Shown: piece after piece, positions 1 through 7,743 of the stretch
How the letters are laid out: each line of letters opens with the position of its first letter
How positions within the stretch are numbered: the stretch's first letter is position 1
From: an uncultured Clostridia bacterium
GTDB taxonomy: Bacteria; Bacillota; Clostridia; Oscillospirales; Oscillospiraceae
Assembly (NCBI GenBank): GCA_937890525.1
Contig: CALADI010000003.1
Location: 1-64,000 of the forward strand
Direction: 5' to 3'
DNA: 64,000 nucleotides
Made by a program: the position numbers and the translations under genes
The notes under the pieces: model-generated
What the model saw: only the letters and a program-made list of their open reading frames with translations
Database searches by the model: none
What the model was told of the DNA's origin: nothing

Positions 1-543
1 CTTGTTGATGTAGCAGGCCTCGGTGGAGCGCATATAGGGCAGAGCGAACAGCTTGCCGTCAAAGCGGCACTCCTCCAAAAACTGGGGGATGATCTCCTCT
101 GCTGTGGGGGAATCGAAGGGGATCTGGCTGCCTCCCAGCCCAAAGGCGGGGTGGCAGATCAGCTCGTCCAAGGGCACCACGCAGTTGCTCCCGGAGGTAT
201 AGGTGGCAATGTGGTCGGGGTAGGTGATGCACACATTGGGGGTGGTGTTGGTGGAGATATTGGTGATCACATCGTTGTAGATTTTGCCGTAATCCGTATA
301 CAGCCGCAGGGTCACATGGATGTTGGGATAGAGTTTCTGGAATCCATCGATTGCGGCTTGGTAAATGTTGGCTTGGGTCTTGTTGGTGTCATTCTTTGCC
401 CAGAAGGTGATCTCATAGTCCCGGGTGGTATCAAATTCATCCGGGATCTGAAAGGGAGCAAGCCCCCGGGAGCCATGGCACCCGCTGAGCAGGAGCATGG
501 CGAATGCCAGTATCAAGCAAAGGCATCTGCGTATGGTTTTCAT
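1..543 (-). CDS. Sugar ABC transporter substrate-binding lipoprotein, N-terminal part (runs off window)
   Basis: The reverse strand is open from an ATG at 543 to the window edge (181 codons), so the C-terminus is missing. Residues 1-22 form a lipoprotein signal peptide: two Arg, a hydrophobic stretch and a lipobox LLSGC with the lipidated Cys at position 22. Downstream, segments such as DYEITFWAKND, FQKLYPNIHVTL and PNVCITYPDHIATY have the look of family 1 extracellular solute-binding proteins of CUT1 sugar importers. It would capture an oligosaccharide or glycerol-phosphate-like ligand outside the membrane for the two permeases encoded just before it. The start overlaps the stop of the upstream permease by 4 nt (ATGA), so translation is probably coupled. 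The ligand cannot be told from this fragment. Confidence 0.85.
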   Translation of the reverse strand, partial: MKTIRRCLCLILAFAMLLLSGCHGSRGLAPFQIPDEFDTTRDYEITFWAKNDTNKTQANIYQAAIDGFQKLYPNIHVTLRLYTDYGKIYNDVITNISTNTTPNVCITYPDHIATYTSGSNCVVPLDELICHPAFGLGGSQIPFDSPTAEEIIPQFLEECRFDGKLFALPYMRSTEACYINK

Positions 544-1394
544 CCTTTCAGCCCTCCTCTGGAAACGCCGTCCATGATTTTCTTGCGGAAAAGCAGGAAC
601 AGGACAATCAGCGGCACGGAGATGACCACCACCGCCGCCATCATGGCGGGGATATTCTCCCGCCCGAAGCCGCTTTCTCGGATGGACTGAATGCCGTTGG
701 AGACCAGAAAATAGGCTTCGTCATCGGTGACCAAACGGGGCCATACAAAGGAATTCCAGCATTCGATGACCTTCAGGATGGTAACAGTCACGATGGTGGG
801 CTTGCAGATAGGGATCATGACCTTGAACAGGAACTTGAGATCCGAGGTGCCGTCCACCTTGGCGGCATAGTAGATCTGATCCGGGATCTGGGAGAAATTC
901 TCCTTCAGAAGATAGATATAGAATACCGATGTCACAGACGGCAGGATCAGACCGGTGAAGGTGTTCCGCAGATCCAGATTGGTGACGGTGACATAGTTGG
1001 TGATGACCACCAGTTCCGAAGGGATGATCATCAGTGACAGCAGCAGGGTGAAGGCTGCATCCTTGCCTCTGAAGTTCAGCCGGGCAAAGGCAAAAGCGGC
1101 AAGCACCGTCACCACCAGCATGATCCCCGTGGTGGCAGCGGTGAAGATCACCGTGTTCAGGAAATATCGAGCCAGCGGGACAGCGGTGAAGGCCTGCACA
1201 TAGTTTTCTAAGGTGGGTGCCAGTGTGTAAAGCTGGGGGATGTATTCGGAGTTATAAGCGCCGTAGCCCTTCACCGAGGTCAGCACCATCCAGTAAAAGG
1301 GGAACAGCACGATCACCGCCCATATGGATAGGAACAGGTAGATCGTGATCCGGGAAAGCTGCCCCCGGCGGCAGGAAGGATGTGGATTGGTCAT
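540..1394 (-). CDS. Carbohydrate ABC transporter permease, MalG/UgpE type
   Basis: This is an inner-membrane subunit of a CUT1 sugar importer, about 284 residues with six predicted membrane segments. The EAA loop that contacts the ATPase is visible (AAKVDGTSDLKFLFKVMIP), and the C-terminus ends in a basic tail. I chose the ATG at 1394 because GAGGG lies 7 nt before it; in-frame ATGs at 1412 and 1421 lack a good ribosome binding site and would overlap the upstream permease. It is the third gene of the ATPase-permease-permease-binding protein operon on the minus strand and overlaps the binding-protein start by 4 nt. Substrate is unknown. Confidence 0.9.
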   Translation of the reverse strand: MTNPHPSCRRGQLSRITIYLFLSIWAVIVLFPFYWMVLTSVKGYGAYNSEYIPQLYTLAPTLENYVQAFTAVPLARYFLNTVIFTAATTGIMLVVTVLAAFAFARLNFRGKDAAFTLLLSLMIIPSELVVITNYVTVTNLDLRNTFTGLILPSVTSVFYIYLLKENFSQIPDQIYYAAKVDGTSDLKFLFKVMIPICKPTIVTVTILKVIECWNSFVWPRLVTDDEAYFLVSNGIQSIRESGFGRENIPAMMAAVVVISVPLIVLFLLFRKKIMDGVSRGGLKG

Positions 1395-1404
1395 ATGGGA
1401 TCCC

Positions 1405-2298
1405 TCACTCATAATGTACATATTTCCGGCTGACCATCAGGTTGATGCAGGTGATGGTCAGCACGATGGCAAACAGGATCATAGCTGCGGCAGAGGCGAA
1501 GGAGGGGTAGCCGCCGCTGTTGCCATAGAGCATATCGTAGATGTAGCCCACGATGGTGTTCATCCCTGCGGCGTTCAGATCCGTGCCAAACAGAGCCACG
1601 GCATCGCTGTACGCTTTGAATGCACCGATGAAGCCCGTGATGACCAGATAGAACAGCGACGGGGAGATCATGGGCAGGGTGATCCGGGTGAAGATACGCA
1701 TCTTGGAGGTGCCGTCGATCCGGGCAGCATTGTAGTAGTTCTGGTCAACGGATGCCAGCGCACCGGTGAGGATCAGCACCTTGAAGGGCATGACCACCCA
1801 GATGGTATAGAAGCACAGCACGAACATCTTTGCCCAGTAAGGACCATCGATGAAGTCCACGGGACCTGCGCCGAACCAAGAGAGCATCAGATTGATCAGA
1901 CCGTCGGTATAGGGGGTGCGCTTGAACAGAATCATGAACACCAGTCCTACCGCCAAGGTGTTGGTCACATAGGGTAGGAAGTAAACAGTCTGGAACAGGT
2001 GCCGCAGGGCTTTGATGGAGCTGAGTGCGGCAGACAGCAGCAGGGCGATCAGCGTGGACAAGGGGACGGTGATGACCACCAGAAGAACGGTGTTTTGCAG
2101 CGCCTGCAGAAAATAGGGATCCCGCAGCACATAGGAATAGTTGTATGTCCCAATGCCTTGAAAGGTCTGGGAGGCAAAGTTGAAGCCCTCTTCTGCCGAG
2201 TAGATCATCACATCGATCAGGGGATAAATGAGAAACACGCCCAGAAAGAGCATAGACGGCAGTAGATACAGCCAGCCTTTCCACGATCTTTTTTCCAT
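1405..2298 (-). CDS. Carbohydrate ABC transporter permease, MalF/UgpA type
   Basis: This 297-residue membrane protein is the partner permease of the CUT1 importer. It starts with a short basic cytoplasmic segment, then a strong first membrane helix (LYLLPSMLFLGVFLIYPL) typical of UgpA/MsmF proteins. The EAA loop is AARIDGTSKMRIFTRITLP. AGGAG sits 7 nt before the ATG. It follows the ATPase gene by 2 nt and precedes the second permease by about 10 nt, so the genes are one transcription unit. Its length is usual for the short UgpA-type members without the large MalF periplasmic domain. Confidence 0.92.
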   Translation of the reverse strand: MEKRSWKGWLYLLPSMLFLGVFLIYPLIDVMIYSAEEGFNFASQTFQGIGTYNYSYVLRDPYFLQALQNTVLLVVITVPLSTLIALLLSAALSSIKALRHLFQTVYFLPYVTNTLAVGLVFMILFKRTPYTDGLINLMLSWFGAGPVDFIDGPYWAKMFVLCFYTIWVVMPFKVLILTGALASVDQNYYNAARIDGTSKMRIFTRITLPMISPSLFYLVITGFIGAFKAYSDAVALFGTDLNAAGMNTIVGYIYDMLYGNSGGYPSFASAAAMILFAIVLTITCINLMVSRKYVHYE

Positions 2299-2300
2299 GG

Positions 2301-3416
2301 TCAGCTCCTGTTCTCGTGCAGCGCCCAGTCAAGACGCTCGCCGGTATCGGTGTCGAAGAGGAATACTTTTGCCGGATCCAGACGGAAGCGGACATGGGAC
2401 TGCCCGGCGTCCACCGCATCCCGTGCCCGGATGATGGCACGCAGGGGATTCGTCTCGGCGTTGGGATGGGAGCAGACCACGCTGATATCCCGCCCCATGA
2501 CTTCTACGGCGTGAAGACCGCAGGTCAATGCACCGTTTGCATCGGGAGTAAAGCCCTCCGGACGGATGCCCACGGTGACATCGGCCTCCTTTCCCTCCGG
2601 GCAGGCAAGGACAGGGGCGTCACCGATCCACAGCTTCCCGTCGTGGATCCGTCCGCGGAACACATTGATGGGGGGATTGCCCAGAAATTTCGCCACGAAA
2701 AGATTCCGGGGATCGTCATAGATCTGCTGGGGCGCCCCCACCTGCTGAATCACGCCGGCATTCATCACCACGATGAGATCGGAGATGCTCATGGCCTCCT
2801 CCTGGTCGTGGGTGACAAAGACGGTGGTGATGTGGGTCTCCTGCTGGATCCTGCGGAGTTCCTCTCGGGTTTGCAGCCGCAGCCGGGCGTCCAGATTGGA
2901 AAGGGGTTCATCCAGCAGAAGAATGCGGGGCATCTTGACCAAGGCTCTGGCGATGGCCACCCGTTGCTGCTGACCGCCGGAGAGCTGGCTGGGCTTGCGA
3001 TCCATCAGGTCTTGGATCTGCACCAGTTTTGCGGCGTCATCGGAGCGATGAATCCGCTGCTGCTTGGTCAGTTTGGCGTCACCTTTGAGGTTTTCCAGCG
3101 GGAAGAGAATATTTTGGCGCACCGTTAGATGGGGGTACAGGGCGTAGTTCTGAAATACCAGCCCGATTCCACGCTGCTCCGGGGGCAGGTCGGTCACATC
3201 CTCCTCACCGAAGAAGATGCGCCCGCTGGTGGGGGTCAGCAGCCCGGACATGAGGTTCAATGTGGTGCTCTTGCCGCAGCCGGAAGGCCCCAGCAGTCCA
3301 ATCAGCTTGCCGTCGGGCAGTTCCAGCGTGAAATCGTTTACCGCAAGAACATGGCCGTCGGATTTTCGACCCCGGTCAGGAAAGGCTTTGGTCACATGAT
3401 CCAGAATAACTTTCAT
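2301..3416 (-). CDS. Sugar ABC transporter ATP-binding protein, UgpC/MsmK type
   Basis: This cytoplasmic ATPase powers CUT1 sugar importers. Walker A (GPSGCGKST), the Q-loop (FQNYALYPHLTV), the signature LSGGQQQR, Walker B (ILLLDEPLSNLDA) and the switch His (FVTHDQEEA) are all present. About 130 C-terminal residues form the TOBE-type regulatory domain found in MalK/UgpC/MsmX. The ATG at 3416 fits family N-termini (MKVILDHV); another in-frame ATG at 3428 touches its own AAGGA. It is the first gene of the minus-strand operon. In many Firmicutes one such ATPase serves several importers, and this copy could do the same. Confidence 0.93.
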   Translation of the reverse strand: MKVILDHVTKAFPDRGRKSDGHVLAVNDFTLELPDGKLIGLLGPSGCGKSTTLNLMSGLLTPTSGRIFFGEEDVTDLPPEQRGIGLVFQNYALYPHLTVRQNILFPLENLKGDAKLTKQQRIHRSDDAAKLVQIQDLMDRKPSQLSGGQQQRVAIARALVKMPRILLLDEPLSNLDARLRLQTREELRRIQQETHITTVFVTHDQEEAMSISDLIVVMNAGVIQQVGAPQQIYDDPRNLFVAKFLGNPPINVFRGRIHDGKLWIGDAPVLACPEGKEADVTVGIRPEGFTPDANGALTCGLHAVEVMGRDISVVCSHPNAETNPLRAIIRARDAVDAGQSHVRFRLDPAKVFLFDTDTGERLDWALHENRS

Positions 3417-3465
3417 TCCTACTATCATTCCTTTTGTCTGTTTTTCCTATAGGCATACTTATTTT

Positions 3466-3494
3466 ATTATATTCTGTTAAACGGTCAATTGCAA
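3466..3494 (-). promoter_or_regulatory. Sigma-A promoter of the sugar ABC operon
   Basis: On the minus strand TTGCAA (3494-3489) is followed after 17 nt by TATAAT (3471-3466), about 50 nt before the ATPase start. A second overlapping pair (TTGACC, 16 nt, TAAAAT) uses the same stretch. Confidence 0.65.
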
Positions 3495-3596
3495 GGCGAA
3501 GTATGGAAAATGGGGTGCAAATGCGTTCCGATGCTGCCGAGCAGTTTGTTTGGAAATAAATATAGGCGGGAAGTATGGATTTTCCTGACAGACTGT

Positions 3597-3604
3597 GGTA
3601 TAAT
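3597..3604 (+). promoter_or_regulatory. Extended -10 promoter element for the CobW-type gene
   Basis: TGGTATAAT lies about 40 nt before the CobW-type start. The -35 region is poor, but TGn before TATAAT makes an extended -10 element. The 214-nt gap between the divergent sugar operon and this gene holds only these two promoters. Confidence 0.45.
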
Positions 3605-3642
3605 CGTCTTAAATTCTATCCACTGGAAAGGTGTAATGCAAC

Positions 3643-4731
3643 ATGACAAAGATCGATATTTACTCCGGTTTTCTGGGTGCGGGCAAGACCACGCTGATCA
3701 AGAAAATGATCTCCGAGGGCTATGGCGACCAGAAGCTGGTGCTGATCGAGAATGAATTTGGAGAAATCGGCATTGACGGCGGATTCTTGCAGGATGCGGG
3801 GATCAACATCACCGAGATGAATTCCGGCTGTATCTGCTGCAGTCTGGTCGGAGATTTCGGCAAGGCTCTGGAAAAGGTGATTGCGGAATATCATCCCGGC
3901 CGGGTCATCATCGAGCCCTCCGGTGTGGGCAAGCTGTCCGATGTGATCGGCGCAGTGAAGAAAGTCATTGGTCACGATGTGGAACTGGGCTACACGGTGG
4001 CTGTGGCAGACGCAGGAAAGGTCAAGGTTTACACGAAGAACTTTGGCGAATTCTATAACAACCAAATCGAGACGGCTTCCACCATCATTCTGTCCAGAAC
4101 GGACATGATCCCCGAGACCAAGCTGGATACTGCGCTGGAGCTGATCCGCCAGCACAATCCTCATGCCACCGTGGTCACGACCCCTTGGGCAGAACTGACG
4201 GGAGAGCAGCTGATCCAAGCTATGGAAGGCAACGCTTCTTTGGCCAAGGAATTGGCAGCGATGGAAGCGGAGCATCATCATGACGAACATTGCGGCTGCG
4301 GTCACGATCACGAGCATCATCATGACGAACATTGCGGCTGCGGTCACGACCACGAGCATCATCATGACGAGCATTGCGGCTGCGGTCACGATCACGAGCA
4401 TCATCATGACGAGCATTGCGGCTGCGGTCACGATCATGAGCATCATCACCATCACGCCGACGAGGTATTCACCTCTTGGGGTGTGGAGACACCTAAGAAG
4501 TTCTCTCAGGAGGAGATCGCCCGAATTCTGGAGGAACTGGATTCTGGCGAATACGGCATCATCCTGCGGGCCAAGGGTATCATCCCCGGCAAGGATGGAA
4601 AGTGGATCCACTTTGATCATGTTCCCGGGGAAGCGGATATCCGCACAGGCGGTGCCGGTGTTACGGGACGGCTGTGTGTCATCGGTTCTAAGCTGGACGA
4701 GCAGGGCGTTGCCCGGCTCTTTGGCGTGTAA
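3643..4731 (+). CDS. CobW/G3E-family GTPase, probable metallochaperone with His/Cys repeat
   Basis: G3E GTPases load metals, often zinc, onto client enzymes. This 362-residue protein has Walker A GFLGAGKTT at 9-17, the ENEFGEIGID switch segment around 36-45, and the metal-binding GCICC motif at 62-66. SRTD replaces the usual NKxD guanine motif. Residues 211-266 are four near-identical 14-residue repeats (HHHDEHCGCGHDHE), then a His run. The last 90 residues, starting FTSWGV and ending LCVIGSKLDEQ, form the CobW C-terminal domain. A second G3E-like gene follows after 11 nt, which suggests a metal-handling operon. Zinc is the likeliest metal from family knowledge; no Zur-like operator was recognised, and cobalt or nickel is possible. 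Confidence 0.9.
   Translation: MTKIDIYSGFLGAGKTTLIKKMISEGYGDQKLVLIENEFGEIGIDGGFLQDAGINITEMNSGCICCSLVGDFGKALEKVIAEYHPGRVIIEPSGVGKLSDVIGAVKKVIGHDVELGYTVAVADAGKVKVYTKNFGEFYNNQIETASTIILSRTDMIPETKLDTALELIRQHNPHATVVTTPWAELTGEQLIQAMEGNASLAKELAAMEAEHHHDEHCGCGHDHEHHHDEHCGCGHDHEHHHDEHCGCGHDHEHHHDEHCGCGHDHEHHHHHADEVFTSWGVETPKKFSQEEIARILEELDSGEYGIILRAKGIIPGKDGKWIHFDHVPGEADIRTGGAGVTGRLCVIGSKLDEQGVARLFGV
4273..4440 (+). repeat. Four 42-bp tandem repeats encoding HHHDEHCGCGHDHE
   Basis: Units start at 4273, 4315, 4357 and 4399 and differ at only a few third-codon positions (for example gaa/gag, gat/gac). Each unit encodes 14 residues with six or more His/Cys metal ligands. The near identity at DNA level suggests recent expansion by slippage. 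Confidence 0.95.
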
Positions 4732-4742
4732 AGGAGCGGGCG

Positions 4743-5684
4743 ATGGCAGAAATTCCCGTATATGCCTTTACCGGCTTTTTGGATTCCGGCAAGACCAAGT
4801 TCATTCAGGAAACTCTGGAGGACGAGCGGTTCAATGCGGGGGAGCGCACCCTGTTGCTGGTTTTTGAAGAAGGGGAGGAGGAATATGATTTCTCCACCTA
4901 TCCCCACAAGAATGTCTATCTGGAAGTGCTGGATCAGCAGACAGTCACCACCAAGGAACTGTCTGCACTGGTGAAGAAGCACAGACCGGAGCGCGTGGTG
5001 GCGGAACTGAACGGAATGCAGCAGGTGGGCGATCTGTATTCTCGCTTTCCCAAGGACTGGGTCTTGGCGCAGGAGGTCATGTTCGCAGACAGTACCACCA
5101 TCATGACCTACAATGCCAATATGCGCAATCTGGTGATGGATAAGCTCACCGGGGCCCAGATGGTGGTATTCAACCGGCTGACCAAGGGGCAGGATATCAT
5201 GCCCTTCCATAAACTGGCACGGGCTGCCAGCAGACAGATCGACATTCTGTATGACTATACAGACGGATCTACGGAATTTGACGAGATCGAAGATCCTCTG
5301 CCCTTTGATATCAACGCCGATGTGATCGCCATTGGTGACGATGATTACGCGCTCTGGTTCCGGGATGTGACGGAGGATCCGGAGAAATACGACGGAAAGA
5401 CCGTGGAATTCAAGGCGCAGGTGGCTATGCTCCGCCGGGACAAGAACGGCATGTTTGCACCGGGGCGTTTTGTCATGACCTGCTGTGTGGAAGATATCCA
5501 GTTCTGCGGAGTTCCCTGCAAATGGAAGGATGCCAAGGCGCTGAAGCCCAGAAGCTGGGTCACCCTGCGGGCGAAGGTCAGCGCAGAGCACCATTACCTG
5601 TACCGGGGAGATCTGGGGCCGGTGCTTACCGGTATCAGCGTGACACCTGCGGCGCCTGCGGTGGAGGAAGTCTGCACCTTCTGA
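4743..5684 (+). CDS. G3E-like P-loop protein with YcgQ-like (TIGR03943-type) C-terminal domain
   Basis: The 313-residue protein has two parts. Residues 1-185 resemble a CobW/G3E GTPase with P-loop GFLDSGKTK (11-19), but the metal-binding CxCC motif is absent and NRLT (144-147) stands where NKxD is expected. Residues 190-305 resemble, from memory of the family, the C-terminal domain of YcgQ/TIGR03943 proteins: a KYDGKTVEFKA strand, then GRFVMTCCVEDIQFCG with paired Cys 247-248, then a WVTLRAKV strand. YcgQ-type proteins usually pair with a DUF318-type permease and occur in metal-related clusters. The gene lies 11 nt after the metallochaperone gene and 38 nt before a 37-residue membrane protein gene. 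A metal-linked role is inferred; the exact function is unknown. Confidence 0.7.
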   Translation: MAEIPVYAFTGFLDSGKTKFIQETLEDERFNAGERTLLLVFEEGEEEYDFSTYPHKNVYLEVLDQQTVTTKELSALVKKHRPERVVAELNGMQQVGDLYSRFPKDWVLAQEVMFADSTTIMTYNANMRNLVMDKLTGAQMVVFNRLTKGQDIMPFHKLARAASRQIDILYDYTDGSTEFDEIEDPLPFDINADVIAIGDDDYALWFRDVTEDPEKYDGKTVEFKAQVAMLRRDKNGMFAPGRFVMTCCVEDIQFCGVPCKWKDAKALKPRSWVTLRAKVSAEHHYLYRGDLGPVLTGISVTPAAPAVEEVCTF

Positions 5685-5722
5685 TCCCGAAGCATGCAGG
5701 AAGATAATACGGAGGAATACAA

Positions 5723-5836
5723 ATGGAACTGAGCGTGTTGTCCGCTGCCATGAGTGAACCGGCAATGATCGTCGCCGTATCGGCGGCTGTGGTGCTGGTT
5801 GCTGCGGCGCTGGTCGTCATTAGAAGAAAGCATTGA
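5723..5836 (+). CDS. Small single-span membrane protein (37 residues)
   Basis: A short open frame starts 6 nt after a strong GGAGGA (5711-5716). It has a short polar N-terminus, one hydrophobic helix (MIVAVSAAVVLVAAALVVI) and a basic tail RRKH, so it should sit in the membrane with its C-terminus inside. It follows the G3E/YcgQ-like gene by 38 nt and is closed by a strong terminator, so it is probably the last gene of the metal-related operon. No homolog is recognised. The ribosome binding site and membrane-protein composition argue that it is real. Confidence 0.55.
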   Translation: MELSVLSAAMSEPAMIVAVSAAVVLVAAALVVIRRKH

Positions 5837-5843
5837 TCCCACG

Positions 5844-5893
5844 CCCCGAAGCCTGAAGGTCATCTTGTCCCCGGGCTTCGGGGTGCTTTATAT
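5844..5893 (+). terminator. Rho-independent terminator after the G3E operon
   Basis: A perfect 10-bp stem (CCCCGAAGCC at 5844-5853 with GGCTTCGGGG at 5874-5883) precedes a T-rich stretch. Confidence 0.75.
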
Positions 5894-5910
5894 TCGTATA
5901 TACACATAAA

Positions 5911-6041
5911 TATTCATTATATAATGAATATAACGAAAAAACATATGGAAACGATATGCATATTGCATATAATAAATAATGAAACAATAAATAAGAATGT
6001 ATAATATTACAGTTGACAATGAATAATATTCGGTATATAAT
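5911..6041 (+). promoter_or_regulatory. AT-rich control region with 20-bp palindrome and consensus sigma-A promoter
   Basis: TTGACA (6013-6018), 17 nt, TATAAT (6036-6041) is a perfect sigma-A promoter 49 nt before the lipoprotein gene. Upstream, 5911-5930 is a perfect 20-bp palindrome (half-site TATTCATTAT), and a second, ATATGCATAT, lies near 5953. About 160 nt here is far more AT-rich than the surroundings. These could be repressor or activator sites for the amino-acid importer; the regulator is unknown. Confidence 0.7.
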
Positions 6042-6089
6042 TCATACATACTTTTCAAGCAAGAAAACTTAACAGAGGAGACAGAGATT

Positions 6090-6977
6090 ATGAAAAAGAT
6101 GATTGCATTGATCCTTTCCGTTATGATGCTGGGCGCTGCGTTTGCAGGCTGCGGTGCATCGAATCAGGCGGATGACACCGATTATTCCCAGATGAGCATG
6201 GATGAGCTCAGACCCCTGATCACCACCATCACCGAGGGCAAGCTGACCATGGTGACCAGCCCGGACATGGCTCCCTACGAGTTCTATGTCATCGGCGCCG
6301 ACGGTCAGCCCACGCTGGCAGGCTTCGACATTGCGCTGGCACGCTACATTGCGCAGTACATCGGTCTGGAGCTGGAGATCATCCCCATGGACTTTGACGG
6401 CACCATTTCCGAACTGAACAATAAGAAGGCAGACATCGGTATGGCGGGCTACTCTCCTGACCCCACTCGTGCCAAGGCCATGGATATGTCCAACATCTAC
6501 TACATGGGCGAGCAGTCCTTTGTCACCACCAAGGATAAGGCTGCCCAATTCACTGCTCTGGAGGATGCCAACAAGCCGGAGTATCAGATCGGCGCTCAGA
6601 TGGGCTCCATTCAGGCAAAACTGGCACAGGAGCACACCCCCGAGGCGGATATCGTGGAGCTGGGCAAGGTGACGGACATTGTGGCAGAGCTGCTGGGCGG
6701 CAAGTTGGACGGCGCTTTCATCGAGAAGCTGCCGGCACAGGCCTACGCCAAGAACTACCCTGACCTTCAGCTGGTGCTGGATGTGCCCTATGACGCCGCC
6801 GGTAATGTGGTGGGCGTGGCCAAGGGCAACGGCCCCCTGCTGGCAGCGGTGAATCTGGCCATTGCTGAAGCCCAGAAGGACGGATCTCTGGATCGGTTTG
6901 TGGCTGACGCCAACGAGCAGGCCGCAGGCAATATCTACGAGGGCCTGATCGAAGAAGAGACCAAGCCTGAGGCTTGA
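6090..6977 (+). CDS. Polar amino-acid ABC transporter substrate-binding lipoprotein
   Basis: This 295-residue protein has a lipoprotein signal peptide ending AAFAGCG (Cys 21) and a family 3 solute-binding domain. The ligand-fold opening TMVTSPDMAPYEFYV, then GFDIALARYIAQYIGLELEIIP and the GMAGYSPDPTRAKAMD segment, are typical of glutamine, arginine or cystine binding proteins. It would capture a polar amino acid outside the cell. A permease and ATPase follow directly, forming a complete three-gene importer driven by the consensus promoter at 6013-6041. The amino acid carried cannot be told from the sequence. Confidence 0.92.
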   Translation: MKKMIALILSVMMLGAAFAGCGASNQADDTDYSQMSMDELRPLITTITEGKLTMVTSPDMAPYEFYVIGADGQPTLAGFDIALARYIAQYIGLELEIIPMDFDGTISELNNKKADIGMAGYSPDPTRAKAMDMSNIYYMGEQSFVTTKDKAAQFTALEDANKPEYQIGAQMGSIQAKLAQEHTPEADIVELGKVTDIVAELLGGKLDGAFIEKLPAQAYAKNYPDLQLVLDVPYDAAGNVVGVAKGNGPLLAAVNLAIAEAQKDGSLDRFVADANEQAAGNIYEGLIEEETKPEA

Positions 6978-7044
6978 TGAAGTGACATGATATGATCCCC
7001 GGAAGCTGACCTTCCGGGGACATTCGTCGGAAGGAGGATCCCGA

Positions 7045-7743
7045 TTGTTTTCCATTGAAGGATTTAAAAGTACCTTTGGCTTTGCTCAGATGTTCTGGGA
7101 GGGTGTGGTTTGCACCGTCTCCATGTCTGCGCTGACGGTTCTGTTCGGTTTTGTGCTGGCGCTGCTGCTGGCCACCATGCGCATGTGCCGGTTCAAGCCC
7201 CTGCGGGCGGTGGCTACGGCCTATGTAGAGTTTTTCCGTGCCACGCCTTTGATCGTCCAGCTGTTCCTGATCTACTATGTGGTCTTGGGCGATCTGACCC
7301 TGCCCTCGTTCAAGCTGTTCGGCTTCATCCGCTTTGAGCGGTTCCTGCCCGGTGTCATCGCACTGAGCCTGAACTCCGGCGCATACCTGTGCGAGATCAT
7401 CCGCTCCGGCATCCAGAGCATCGATCAGGGGCAGACCGAGGCTGCCCGCAGCTTGGGTATGAGCCAATGGGAGAATATGCGCTACATCATTCTGCCCCAG
7501 GCGATCAAGAACATTCTGCCTGCCATCGCCAACGAGTTTGTTACCATCATCAAGGAATCCTCCATCTGCTGGTACATCGGCGTGCAGGATATCATGTCGG
7601 CGGTGAATGCGGTGAAGACGGCTACCTACTCCATTGGTGAACCGTTGATCGTGGCGGCCTTCCTGTACTTCTGCCTGACCTTCCCCACCAGCAAGCTGAT
7701 TGAACACTTTGAAAGGAAGATGAGCCGTGGAGACAAGAGATAA
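7045..7743 (+). CDS. Polar amino-acid ABC transporter permease
   Basis: This 232-residue membrane subunit of the HisM/GlnP type starts at TTG 7045, with AAGGAGG 7 nt upstream; no better start exists. The family signatures EFFRATPLIVQLFLIYY and the EAA loop EAARSLGMSQWENMRYIILPQA are clear. About five membrane helices are expected, and it probably acts as a homodimer. It lies 67 nt after the binding-protein gene and overlaps the ATPase start by 17 nt. Confidence 0.93.
   Translation: MFSIEGFKSTFGFAQMFWEGVVCTVSMSALTVLFGFVLALLLATMRMCRFKPLRAVATAYVEFFRATPLIVQLFLIYYVVLGDLTLPSFKLFGFIRFERFLPGVIALSLNSGAYLCEIIRSGIQSIDQGQTEAARSLGMSQWENMRYIILPQAIKNILPAIANEFVTIIKESSICWYIGVQDIMSAVNAVKTATYSIGEPLIVAAFLYFCLTFPTSKLIEHFERKMSRGDKR

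Noticed and set aside
4273..4455. Regularly spaced repeats that could suggest a CRISPR array
   Set aside because: The repeats are contiguous without spacers, stay in frame and encode a metal-binding region inside a gene.
5890..6060. AT-rich stretch considered as a replication origin or attachment site
   Set aside because: No DnaA-box cluster, no dnaA/dnaN neighbours and no integrase; promoter and palindromes explain it better.
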